13,356 bases of DNA from Flavobacteriia bacterium (GCA_003973375.1 QNYL01000091.1:1-13356); one strand, 5' to 3'. Counted from the stretch's first letter, positions 1 through 7,653 are shown. The notes: a model not told the origin generated them from the letters alone. Translations and numbers: made by a program.

Positions 1-6
1 ATTCAC

Positions 7-101
7 AAATTTTGAGTATGCAGATACAAGGCGTCTAACTTTGCAGATATACTATTGTATCTCAAAAAGTTAGCAACGCAGTAGATGCTTGCTCAAAATT
101 T
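7..101. repeat. Long imperfect inverted repeat (cruciform-like)
   Basis: The outer arms AAATTTTGAG (7-16) and CTCAAAATTT (92-101) are perfectly complementary. Inside them CTAACTTT (35-42) pairs with AAAGTTAG (66-73), and partly matching stretches lie between (GGCGT near 30-34 with ACGC near 76-79). The 23-nt centre also contains AGATA and TATCT. The whole could fold into a hairpin of about 95 nt. It has no coding potential. It resembles a dispersed intergenic palindrome or the end of a decayed mobile element, but I cannot assign a family. Confidence 0.6.
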
Positions 102-108
102 AAACAAT

Positions 109-124
109 AGCCCAAATTTGGGCT
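109..124. repeat. 16-bp perfect palindrome
   Basis: AGCCCAAATTTGGGCT is a perfect palindrome just outside the longer inverted repeat. As RNA it would fold as a 6-bp stem with an AAUU loop. It is followed by AAAATAAATTT on the plus strand and by ATTGTTTAAATTTT on the minus strand. It could act as a weak terminator for leftward transcription or belong to the same repeat unit as the hairpin at 7-101. No gene assigns it a role. Confidence 0.45.
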
Positions 125-212
125 AAAATAAATTTGAAAATGTTCATCATAAAATATTGATATCAAGTAAATTGGGGCAAAAATATTAGCTTAGCGGTGA
201 TTTTTTCGGGTT

Positions 213-308
213 AAAAGAGCTATTGGGTTATACAAACAACAACAGTATATGTATGATGAGAAAACACATAGCGTAAAAGATCGAATTGTAAACATCTATC
301 AACCTTAT
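213..308 (+). pseudogene. Fossil fragment of an IS5-type transposase
   Basis: Reading the plus strand in the frame of position 249 gives LYKQQQYMYDEKTHSV and then KDRIVNIYQPY (228-308). From memory this matches an internal block of IS5-type (DDE) transposases in Bacteroidota, where a Tyr-Lys-Gln-Gln run is followed by Lys-Thr-His-Ser, Asp-Arg-Ile-Val and a Gln-Pro pair, and then by an Arg-Pro-Ile-Val-Arg-Gly-Lys segment. Here the likeness stops after QPY and the expected continuation is missing. A stop codon interrupts the frame at 198-200, so roughly 30 of several hundred residues survive. The open frame runs on to 473, but the remainder resembles nothing I know. Family assignment is by recall of the motif and needs a search. 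Confidence 0.55.
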
Positions 309-423
309 GAAAATATCCTTGACAACTCAATAAAAATTCCATTAAAAAATATCTTGTTGGTGGAGAAAATCACCAAGCCCTTAGTAAAAAGATGTTACAA
401 TACTAACATTTTAAAACAAATTC

Positions 424-456
424 CCCTGCTGATTCTATTAAACAGAATTAGCAGGG
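424..456 (-). terminator. Probable terminator after the thioredoxin-like gene
   Basis: CCCTGCTGATTCT (424-436) and AGAATTAGCAGGG (444-456) form a 13-bp stem with one imperfect pair and a 7-nt loop. It lies 20 nt past the stop codon of the leftward thioredoxin-like gene. On the minus strand the stem is followed by GGAATTTGTTTT, a modest U-rich tract. On the plus strand the following sequence is A-rich, so the leftward direction is preferred. It would end the whole minus-strand cluster. Confidence 0.6.
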
Positions 457-476
457 AAATAATAATAAGTTAAAAC

Positions 477-1022
477 CTATCCTTTAAACTCAGGTTTAAA
501 GTCGTTTTGATATTTTTCCCAGGCCTCTTTGGTTGTAATGCTTTTAAAGGCATCGGTTTTGAACATTTTTAAATAAAGTTCTAACTGCTGAGGTGTTTTA
601 TAACCAGGAAGCACCACAATAGGATCTCCTTTTTCATCAAAGAAAACAATAGAAGGATAGGCATTGATCCCTAATGCTTGTGAAAACTTATGCTGTGCAT
701 TTCTGCCGTTTCCCCTGGAAGCATCAAATCCGGGATTGTTGTAATTTTCTCCTTTATAGTTAAATTCTGATGTGCCTTCTGCATCAAATTTTACAGCATA
801 AAAATTATCATTTACATATTTAACCACATCAGGGTTATGAAAGGTGTTTTTGTCTAATAATTTACAGGGACCACACCATTTTGTATAAGCATCCATCATT
901 ATTTTTTTAGGTTTTTTTGCCTGAGCATCCAAAGCCTGTTCCATGGTCATCCAGTTTATTTCCTGTGCCTTTACGGTAATTGTCATGGCAAAAATTGCCA
1001 GTAAAAAGATGTATTTTTTCAT
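477..1022 (-). CDS. Secreted thioredoxin-fold protein (Thioredoxin_7-like)
   Basis: A 181-aa protein with a Sec signal peptide: Lys2-Lys3, a hydrophobic core, and likely cleavage after Ala19 (VKA, then QE). The mature part is one thioredoxin domain with the active site WCGPC at 49-53 and the expected cis-proline at Pro123 (AYP then SIVFF). About 35 residues between strands 2 and 3 (83-117) form a Gly/Asn-rich insertion, as I recall for Bacteroidota proteins of this group. A periplasmic thiol-disulfide exchange role follows from fold and signal, but whether it reduces, oxidises or isomerises cannot be read from the sequence. No lipobox cysteine is present, so it is probably soluble. It is the last gene of the minus-strand peptidase and transporter block, 108 nt after the 595-aa transporter. 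That gap is long enough for its own promoter, though I see no convincing one. A hairpin follows its stop codon. Confidence 0.88.
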   Translation of the reverse strand: MKKYIFLLAIFAMTITVKAQEINWMTMEQALDAQAKKPKKIMMDAYTKWCGPCKLLDKNTFHNPDVVKYVNDNFYAVKFDAEGTSEFNYKGENYNNPGFDASRGNGRNAQHKFSQALGINAYPSIVFFDEKGDPIVVLPGYKTPQQLELYLKMFKTDAFKSITTKEAWEKYQNDFKPEFKG

Positions 1023-1130
1023 TTTAATAATTTTATCAATAGGATTTATAAGTAGTAAAAAACAGGGTAAAATTACATAAACAAGATCAAAAGAAATGTT
1101 AAATTTTATTTTGTGTAACTTTAATTGCTT

Positions 1131-2918
1131 TTATTTGTCAATACCATGCATCAATCTTTTAATGGGTTTGTTCATGCTTAGGATAATCAGACCGGCAACA
1201 AACGGGATGATGGTAAAGATTAGAAAGAACCCTGAAAGTCCCTTTTCTTCAGCTATTCCATCAGAATATTCCGCCATAATACCTGCCAGTTTATTGGCCA
1301 GTCCGGTAAATACATACCAGATACCAAAAAGAAAACCTACCATCCGCGCAGGCGCCAGTTTACTCACATAGGATAATCCAACGGGAGAAATAGATAATTC
1401 GCCCATAGTGTGTAAAAAATAAGCCAGTAACAACCAAATCATACTTACCGAGGCTGTTTGTGCACCTGCTGGTATACTCGAAGCTCCAATGGCCAGCATT
1501 CCAAATCCGGCAGCCAGCAGAGTCAAACCACCGAAAAATTTCTGCGGTCCGGAAAAATTATGCTTTTCCCAAAATTTTGAATAAAGTGGTGCCAGTGTAA
1601 TGATAAATACCGGATTCAGGATCTGAAACCAAGAAGTATCCACCAGTGCCGAGGTACCTGTCAGTTTATCATAAACTCTGTAAATTACAAGCCCCCAGAT
1701 GATGATAAAACTCAACGAGGTGAACAAAATGGTTAACGGATATTTTTTTATGATGGCCTTTCCAAGTTTGTAAATCACCCAGCTTAAAACCAGCATCGGA
1801 GCAATAGACAGGATAAAGTCGATGATCTTATAAAAAAGCCCCCAGTTGCCTGCCAGTGTTCTGTTGGTATAATCCCGGGCAAAGATGTTCATGGTAGTTC
1901 CTGCCTGTTCAAAACTCGCCCAGAAGAAGATCACAAAAAAAGCAATGATAAATACCACTTTTAAGCGGTCTCTCTCAACAGGCTGAAAGCGTTGTAAGCG
2001 AGAAATACCTAAAATGATAAAGAAAACCAGGGATAACAGAAAAAACAGGGTTGACAGATCTACGCTTACCGCGGAATCAGATATATTTAAAGAAAAGATG
2101 TTTTTAGCTAAAAAATGACTTCCCCGTGTAACTACCGAATACAAACCATCAACGATCCAGGTAACGGCTAAAAAAGCACCTATACCTCCTAAGATCATAT
2201 CTTTTTGGGTAAAAGGAACATTCTGTTCTTTTTCTTCTTTGGTCTGATTTTCCAATTTGGGTTTGGGTTCTGAAGCAGCCTTACCGAAGACCTCCCGTGC
2301 AAAATAGAACTGTAACAATCCGAAAAGCATAAAGATTCCGGCCAAACCGAATCCCCAGGTCCAGCTAAAGGTCTCCCCGATCCAGCCCACGAGCAGGGTG
2401 CCGATAAAAGCTCCGGAGTTAACACCCATATAAAAGATAGTATAAGCGCCATCTTTTTTATCGCTCTGCGGCGGATACATTTTACCAACAATGGAAGACA
2501 TATTAGGTTTAAATAAACCGGTTCCCAGAACGATAAATAGAAGTCCGAGATAGAAAACAAATCTAAGGTCTATTCCTATCTGCAGATCTGAAATTGCCAT
2601 AGAGGCATGCCCCAGAGTAATGATCGAAGCTCCTACAATAACCGTTTTTACATGTCCCCATTTGTTATCGGCCAGCCAACCGCCCAGCATAGGTAAAAAA
2701 TAAACCAGCATCACATACCATCCGTAAAGTGCATAGGCCTCAGTGCGGGTCCATCCCCAGCCTTTATCTTCAACTTTGGCTACTAAAAAGAGGATCAGCA
2801 AAGCCCGCATTCCGTAATAGGAAAAACGCTCCCACATTTCTGTAAAAAAAAGTACAAATAAACCTACCGGATGCCCCAGAATATGAGGTTGATTCTTTTC
2901 AAATGCGTAATCAGACAT
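1131..2918 (-). CDS. POT/PTR2 peptide transporter, long form (595 aa)
   Basis: A major facilitator superfamily protein of the proton-dependent oligopeptide transporter family, predicted to import di- and tripeptides with protons across the inner membrane. The POT hallmarks are intact: ExxERFSYYG in helix 1 (Glu27, Glu30, Arg31), the helix 2-3 motif GGWLADNKWG (Asp84), Lys137 in helix 4 (GTGLFKPN), IFYMGVNSGAF in helix 5 (161-171), Glu337 in helix 7 (FWASFEQ), and a GELSISP motif in helix 10. Two insertions enlarge it. A pair of hydrophobic segments lies between helices 6 and 7 (about 242-263 and 288-306, the HA/HB helices of many bacterial POTs) after a charged Lys/Glu linker (217-233). A second pair lies between helix 7 and WFQILNP (about 363-383 and 395-413). 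It follows the 454-aa transporter by 33 nt, so cotranscription is likely. No Shine-Dalgarno sequence precedes the ATG, which sits in A/T-rich DNA. The exact substrate is not known. Confidence 0.93.
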   Translation of the reverse strand: MSDYAFEKNQPHILGHPVGLFVLFFTEMWERFSYYGMRALLILFLVAKVEDKGWGWTRTEAYALYGWYVMLVYFLPMLGGWLADNKWGHVKTVIVGASIITLGHASMAISDLQIGIDLRFVFYLGLLFIVLGTGLFKPNMSSIVGKMYPPQSDKKDGAYTIFYMGVNSGAFIGTLLVGWIGETFSWTWGFGLAGIFMLFGLLQFYFAREVFGKAASEPKPKLENQTKEEKEQNVPFTQKDMILGGIGAFLAVTWIVDGLYSVVTRGSHFLAKNIFSLNISDSAVSVDLSTLFFLLSLVFFIILGISRLQRFQPVERDRLKVVFIIAFFVIFFWASFEQAGTTMNIFARDYTNRTLAGNWGLFYKIIDFILSIAPMLVLSWVIYKLGKAIIKKYPLTILFTSLSFIIIWGLVIYRVYDKLTGTSALVDTSWFQILNPVFIITLAPLYSKFWEKHNFSGPQKFFGGLTLLAAGFGMLAIGASSIPAGAQTASVSMIWLLLAYFLHTMGELSISPVGLSYVSKLAPARMVGFLFGIWYVFTGLANKLAGIMAEYSDGIAEEKGLSGFFLIFTIIPFVAGLIILSMNKPIKRLMHGIDK

Positions 2919-2951
2919 AATATATTTTTAGATTTTATTTTTGATAGCGGG

Positions 2952-4316
2952 TTATTCTTCAATTACATGTTCATTATCCTCGGCTCCATGGGTAAGTTTT
3001 TCCAGCTTCTTCATAAAAAGCATGACCACTAAACCAAACGAGATACAAAAAACAGCAATTCCTGTAAAAATAGTGAATTCTCCGTAATTAGAAGCCGATT
3101 CTCCCAGGAGTCCCGCCAGTTTATTTCCCAGTCCGGTCATGGCAAAATAAATTCCCATCATGATGGAGGCATATCTTACCGGAGCAAGTTTGGTGATAAA
3201 GGAAAGTGCTACCGGCGAAACGCTCAATTCTCCCAAAGTATGGAAAAGATAGGCCAGAACCAGCCAGTACATTGCAGAAGAACCGCTGTTTTCATATTGT
3301 ATTGATGCAGCCGACATGAATAAAAATCCTGTACCCATTACGATTAATCCGGTTAACATTTTAAAGATCGAGGAAGCCTTTTTGCCTTTCAATTTCCTTT
3401 TTGCCCAGAATTTTGCCACTGCAGTACCGATAACAATGATAAAAAAGGCAGCCAGCGACTGAAACCAGGAAGCAGGAACAACCCACCCTAAAAAATGACG
3501 ATCGGTTTTTTCCAATGCGTAAAGATTGAGTAATCCACCTGCCTGTTCATAGGCCCCCCAAAAAATAATGACCAGTAAGAATGAAATAAAAAGAACGATC
3601 ATCCGGTCTTTTTCTATTCTGGTCAGCGGTTTTTTAAGTGCTTCTTTATCTTTTGCCGATTTAGAATTACCAATAAAATTTCCTACATGCTCTAAATAGG
3701 GTTGTCCGAAATAATACACCAGTAAACCCAGGGCCATTCCAATACCTGCAAGTCCGAAACCGTAATGCCAGCCAATATTTTCCCCTACATAACCTACAAT
3801 TATGGCGGCAAGAAAAGCTCCTACATTGATCCCGATATAAAAGATAGTAAAACCCTGATCTCTCCGGATGTCTCCTTTTTGGTAGAGACCGCCCACCATG
3901 GTGGAAATATTGGGTTTTAGCATTCCCACCCCTGAAATGATCAGGAGGAGTCCTGTATAAAAGGCCCACACTTCCTCATAGGCCAGAATAGCATGTCCGG
4001 CGGTAAGGATTATTCCGCCAATCAGTACAGATTTCTTTTGCCCGAGATATTTATCAGCGATAAAACCTCCCGGAATAGACATAAAATAGACCAGCATGGT
4101 GTACCATCCATACAGTTGCAAGGCTTCCGCATTAGTCCATCCCAGTCCGTGATTTTCCCCGGTAGTTTCCGATACCAGATATAAAACCAGAATAGCACGC
4201 ATACCGTAATAGGAAAAACGCTCCCACATTTCGGTTAAAAAAAGCACATACAATCCGGCAGGATGACCGAAGAGTTCTTTTTTACTTACATGTTGATCTA
4301 TTAAATTACCTCCCAT
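2952..4316 (-). CDS. POT/PTR2 peptide transporter, minimal 12-helix form (454 aa)
   Basis: A proton-coupled peptide transporter of the POT family. It keeps ExxERFSYYG in helix 1 (Glu29, Glu32, Arg33), GGFIADKYLGQKK in the helix 2-3 loop (Asp88), Lys134 in helix 4 (GVGMLKPN), IFYIGINVGAF in helix 5, Glu257 in helix 7 (FWGAYEQ) and GELSVSP in helix 10. It lacks both hydrophobic insertions of the 595-aa and 570-aa neighbours: only a charged linker (about 209-238) joins helices 6 and 7, and 27 residues separate Glu257 from the WFQ motif. It therefore looks like a canonical compact 12-helix POT. By eye it is closest to the 595-aa protein, sharing the LYGWYxMLVYF stretch. Its ATG lies only 2 nt beyond the stop of the 493-aa gene, so translation of the two is probably coupled. 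The C-terminus is acidic (DNEHVIEE). Confidence 0.93.
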   Translation of the reverse strand: MGGNLIDQHVSKKELFGHPAGLYVLFLTEMWERFSYYGMRAILVLYLVSETTGENHGLGWTNAEALQLYGWYTMLVYFMSIPGGFIADKYLGQKKSVLIGGIILTAGHAILAYEEVWAFYTGLLLIISGVGMLKPNISTMVGGLYQKGDIRRDQGFTIFYIGINVGAFLAAIIVGYVGENIGWHYGFGLAGIGMALGLLVYYFGQPYLEHVGNFIGNSKSAKDKEALKKPLTRIEKDRMIVLFISFLLVIIFWGAYEQAGGLLNLYALEKTDRHFLGWVVPASWFQSLAAFFIIVIGTAVAKFWAKRKLKGKKASSIFKMLTGLIVMGTGFLFMSAASIQYENSGSSAMYWLVLAYLFHTLGELSVSPVALSFITKLAPVRYASIMMGIYFAMTGLGNKLAGLLGESASNYGEFTIFTGIAVFCISFGLVVMLFMKKLEKLTHGAEDNEHVIEE

Positions 4317-4318
4317 TA

Positions 4319-5800
4319 TTACGAAACAGCATTTTTTTGTTCCTTTGGTTTGATCACCACATTATCATAAATAACAAGAGCGAGAATCGTAACAATTCCA
4401 ATGCTTACAATAACCCACCAGATCCTATTAGGGTTATAGGTATCCCACAACATTTGGGTAATTTCCCATTTACCCATGGCAAGTTTTTCAGATGCTAGTG
4501 CAAAATAGTCGTTTTTAGTAAAGTTTTCAGAAATTTCAGGCATATCAATACCTCTGCTGGTCATTTCTGTTTGAAGAAGCGAAAGTTTATCAGACCATGA
4601 TTGATATAAGTTACCGGAGATCAATTTTGTTAAAAAGTTACCCGCAGCGACCGGTAAAAAATAGGTTCCCTGATACAAAGCTTCTTTTCCTTTAGGAGAA
4701 ATCAAGGCAATGAAAGAAGAAAATGTTGGATTTGTAGTCATTTCGCCAATAGCAAAGATCACGGTTCCTAAAACGGTGTACATCACATTGTTGGTATAGA
4801 ATGTTATTCCAATACCAATTGCTGCAATGATAAAACCACGAATCATAGCACTTACATGGCGCATTTTTATTACAAAATAAGAAACGAACATTTGTAGAAA
4901 TACAATCATCAAGGCATCAATATTGGTAAACCATTCTGGTTTCACCTGTCCGTTTTCACTTACCAAATTTCCTAGTCCCGGCCAGAAATTATTAATAGAA
5001 GTGCTTAATGCGGAAGAATCTACCCAATCTTCAATAAAGTTTGGCAATGTGTAGAATAACTGGTTGAACATCGTCCAAAAACCAATCATAATGATTAATA
5101 ATACAGTCAAACGTGTATCCTTTACTGCTTCCCAAATCTTTTTTAATGAATTGGAAATAGCTGCACTTAAAGACTCTTTTTCTGTTTCTTCTCTATAGGG
5201 TTCTTTAAAGAAGAAGATCACAACGAGTAAATTAATTGTTATAACGATAGCTGCCTGAATAAAAATCAGTTTCCACCCAAAAGTAGTTCTTAAATAGGAA
5301 GAAGAAGCGGGCCCGATAAAACCACCAATATTTACCATCATATAAAAAATACCAAAACCAAGGGTTCCATTGGTCTTATCGGTTGATTTGGTTACAATAG
5401 CCGAAGCGACCGGTTTAAACATGGCGGCACCAATTGCAACAAACAAAAACACAAAATACATACTCCAATAAGTATCCACTTGCCCCATCATATAATAGCC
5501 AACGATCAGAATAACAAAAGCAATGATCAATGATAATTTATATCCAATTTTATCCGCAATTACGCCAGTAAAAATGGGTAAAAGGTATAATAAACCAGTA
5601 ATATCAGACATGATATTACCTTTTTCAATATGGTTGAAGCCTAAACCTCCTGAATCTCTTGAACCAACCAGGTATAAGGCAAATAAGGTAAAAACACCAT
5701 ACCATGCCCAACGTTCCATTAGTTCCATAAAACTACCTATCCAAAATGTATTTTTGAATGATCCTAAGGTTTGTATAAACGATCTTTTTTCAGTATTCAT
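4319..5800 (-). CDS. Divergent POT-related MFS transporter (493 aa)
   Basis: An inner-membrane MFS protein related to POT transporters but clearly diverged. Retained are the helix-1 ExxER motif in altered form (ELMERWAWYG; Glu26, Glu29, Arg30), Asp83 of the helix 2-3 motif, Lys129 in helix 4 (AMFKP), IFYMMVNIGGF in helix 5 and Glu353 in helix 10 (GEMTTNP). The helix-7 glutamate found in the three neighbours is Asn246 (FWTMFNQ). There is no insertion between helices 6 and 7. A hydrophilic stretch of about 35 residues precedes helix 8 (254-289), and a loop of about 60 residues (395-455) lies between helices 11 and 12, where the sister proteins have a short one. Peptide transport is a family-level inference; another substrate or altered proton coupling is possible. 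The gene overlaps nothing: a terminator-like hairpin ends 18 nt before its ATG, and the next gene starts 2 nt after its stop. Confidence 0.85.
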   Translation of the reverse strand: MNTEKRSFIQTLGSFKNTFWIGSFMELMERWAWYGVFTLFALYLVGSRDSGGLGFNHIEKGNIMSDITGLLYLLPIFTGVIADKIGYKLSLIIAFVILIVGYYMMGQVDTYWSMYFVFLFVAIGAAMFKPVASAIVTKSTDKTNGTLGFGIFYMMVNIGGFIGPASSSYLRTTFGWKLIFIQAAIVITINLLVVIFFFKEPYREETEKESLSAAISNSLKKIWEAVKDTRLTVLLIIMIGFWTMFNQLFYTLPNFIEDWVDSSALSTSINNFWPGLGNLVSENGQVKPEWFTNIDALMIVFLQMFVSYFVIKMRHVSAMIRGFIIAAIGIGITFYTNNVMYTVLGTVIFAIGEMTTNPTFSSFIALISPKGKEALYQGTYFLPVAAGNFLTKLISGNLYQSWSDKLSLLQTEMTSRGIDMPEISENFTKNDYFALASEKLAMGKWEITQMLWDTYNPNRIWWVIVSIGIVTILALVIYDNVVIKPKEQKNAVS

Positions 5801-5818
5801 AAATTTGTTTTTTAAATA

Positions 5819-5852
5819 AAAACCCTGTCAGTTGTTTTACCGACAGGGTTTT
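5819..5852 (-). terminator. Strong terminator-like hairpin between two transporter genes
   Basis: AAAACCCTGTC (5819-5829) and GACAGGGTTTT (5842-5852) are a perfect 11-bp inverted repeat with a 12-nt loop. On the minus strand the second arm is followed by TTTTTATTT, which fits an intrinsic terminator for the 570-aa transporter gene, whose stop lies 31 nt upstream. The hairpin ends only 18 nt before the start codon of the next gene in the same direction. It must therefore either limit read-through or sit in the leader of a transcript starting just upstream. The plus-strand side ends in TTTTAAAG and is weaker. Confidence 0.8.
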
Positions 5853-5883
5853 AAAGTTATTTATAGTGATATATTCATTGCTC

Positions 5884-7596
5884 TTAGTGGATTCCTTTCA
5901 TGGCTTTGTTCAGCAGTGGAGATAAGAGTAATAGCAGAACCGCAGATCCCAGCATTACCATGGTGATAAAAGGATACAACTCAAAATCATATTTCTTTAA
6001 AATACCTTCAAGCATACCGGCCATATAGTTTCCTGCAGCAAAACTTGCCATCCACAGCCCCATAACAACCGAGACCAGTTTAGCCGGAGCTAATTTGGTA
6101 ATCATAGATAAACCGATTGGCGATAACATAAGTTCTCCAAGGGTTAACAATACATAAACAGATACCAGCCATAAAGGGGATACGAGATGACCGCCTTCTG
6201 CCTGATGTGCTGCCAGAGTCATTACATAAAAAGCAAGTGCTCCGAGGAGTAATCCGAGAGCAAATTTAATAGGTGTTCGCGGATTCCATCCTTTTTTATC
6301 CAGCCATAACCACATAAGAGAAAATAAGGAGGCAAAAATCAGAATAGCAAACGAATTTACATTTTGAAACCAGGTTGCAGGCATTGTAGGCCCAGTTGAT
6401 GAATAACTTATAATAGCAAGTATGACAAAAATTAAAGAAGAGATACCTGTAATTTTTCCGATACTTTTAGCTGATTTGATTTGATTTTCATTATCAGAAT
6501 AGATTCTTGTATAGACACTCCAAATCCAAATTAAAATTGAAATAACTGCCAAAATCCCTAAATATTTTATATCAATATTGCTAAAGAATTCAGGTAGTGA
6601 AAAACCAGGCATTTTTCTATTTGTATTTTCTTTGGCAAATAAGCTAAAAGTACCTCCTGCCTGTTCAAATCCGGCCCAAAAAACGATATTGAATAAAGCC
6701 AGAACAATAATTACACCCATACGGCTCCATTCGCTGGCACCATTTGTACCTTTAAATACAGTATAGGCCAATCCGAGGAAGATGGCAGCAAAACCACCAT
6801 AGGTTACTACTGTTTTAACTGATTCGGGAAATAAGCCCCAAATATATATAAGGGCATAAGTTCCAACGATCAGACCGACAACATAAATAAAAATAGTCCG
6901 CCAGTCGCCACCATCAAGAACAAATTTGTCTTCGGGTGTATTTGGAGGTAAACCATAGTGTTCCAGTGTATTTTCTTTAGCTTTTAACCAAAGTACGCCA
7001 AGAATCATACCGATACCTGCTGCCAGGAAGCCATATCCCCACTCAACACTTTCTCCAAGCCCTCCGGCGATAAAAGTACCGAGGATGGCTCCTAAGTTAA
7101 TACCCAGATAGAAGATGTTAAATGCGGCATCCTTCATCGGATCGTTATCATTATAAAAATCGCCAACTATCGTTGAAATATTAGGTTTAAAAAAACCATT
7201 ACCTATAATCAATACACCAAGTCCGAAATTAAACAGAAACTGCCTGGAGTCGGTTGCGTGTTCTGTAGACTGATACAAAAGGGCACTTGAAGCCAGCAGG
7301 AATTGTCCAACAGCCATAACAAGTCCACCGATATAAACAGTCTTTCTTTGTCCGAGATAACGGTCGGAGATCCATCCTCCAAGAATAGGAGTTAAATAAA
7401 CAAGTCCTGTAAAAATAGCATAGATCTCAAGGGATGCCTCACGATCCAGACCAAATCCTCCGTTAACAAGTTCTGCTGTTAAATAGAGTGTTAAAAGCGC
7501 CCGCATTCCATAATAACTGAACCGTTCCCACATTTCGGTTGCAAAGAGGGTATAAAGCCCTTTTGGATGGGTTTTTCTATATTCTAATTCTTTCAT
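5884..7596 (-). CDS. POT/PTR2 peptide transporter, long form (570 aa)
   Basis: A proton-dependent di/tripeptide transporter directly downstream of the dipeptidyl peptidase gene (57-nt gap), the natural partner for taking up its products. Family residues are complete: ExxERFSYYG (Glu21, Glu24, Arg25), GGWISDRYLGQRK (Asp78), Lys137 in GNGFFKPN, IFYLGINLGAI in helix 5, Glu311 in helix 7 (FWAGFEQ) and GELMLSP in helix 10. Like the 595-aa protein it has two hydrophobic pairs beyond the 12-helix core: 234-253 with 263-281 between helices 6 and 7, and about 344-362 with 382-398 between helix 7 and WFQNVN. A strong hairpin follows its stop codon, so this gene and the peptidase may form a separate transcript from the other transporters. 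Confidence 0.93.
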   Translation of the reverse strand: MKELEYRKTHPKGLYTLFATEMWERFSYYGMRALLTLYLTAELVNGGFGLDREASLEIYAIFTGLVYLTPILGGWISDRYLGQRKTVYIGGLVMAVGQFLLASSALLYQSTEHATDSRQFLFNFGLGVLIIGNGFFKPNISTIVGDFYNDNDPMKDAAFNIFYLGINLGAILGTFIAGGLGESVEWGYGFLAAGIGMILGVLWLKAKENTLEHYGLPPNTPEDKFVLDGGDWRTIFIYVVGLIVGTYALIYIWGLFPESVKTVVTYGGFAAIFLGLAYTVFKGTNGASEWSRMGVIIVLALFNIVFWAGFEQAGGTFSLFAKENTNRKMPGFSLPEFFSNIDIKYLGILAVISILIWIWSVYTRIYSDNENQIKSAKSIGKITGISSLIFVILAIISYSSTGPTMPATWFQNVNSFAILIFASLFSLMWLWLDKKGWNPRTPIKFALGLLLGALAFYVMTLAAHQAEGGHLVSPLWLVSVYVLLTLGELMLSPIGLSMITKLAPAKLVSVVMGLWMASFAAGNYMAGMLEGILKKYDFELYPFITMVMLGSAVLLLLLSPLLNKAMKGIH

Positions 7597-7653
7597 TATA
7601 AGTTAATTTTTAAAAAGTTTGACTAAGGTAAAAATATTTTTTAATTAGGACTC

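Noticed and set aside
249..473. Open frame of 74 codons on the plus strand as an intact small gene
   Set aside because: Only the first 20 codons and a few codons upstream resemble anything (a transposase interior). The rest is low-complexity AT-rich translation ending in the terminator hairpin, so it is described as a transposase fossil.
1023..1130. Own promoter for the thioredoxin-like gene (TAATTTTA on the minus strand)
   Set aside because: It matches the -7 consensus except at the last base but has no TTG at the expected upstream distance, and in such AT-rich DNA this match is easily chance.
4303..4316. GGAGG just after the ATG of the 454-aa transporter, as a Shine-Dalgarno sequence for a later start
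   Set aside because: The motif lies in codons 2-3 and no ATG, GTG or TTG follows in frame at a suitable distance. Bacteroidota rarely rely on Shine-Dalgarno pairing, so the first ATG is kept.
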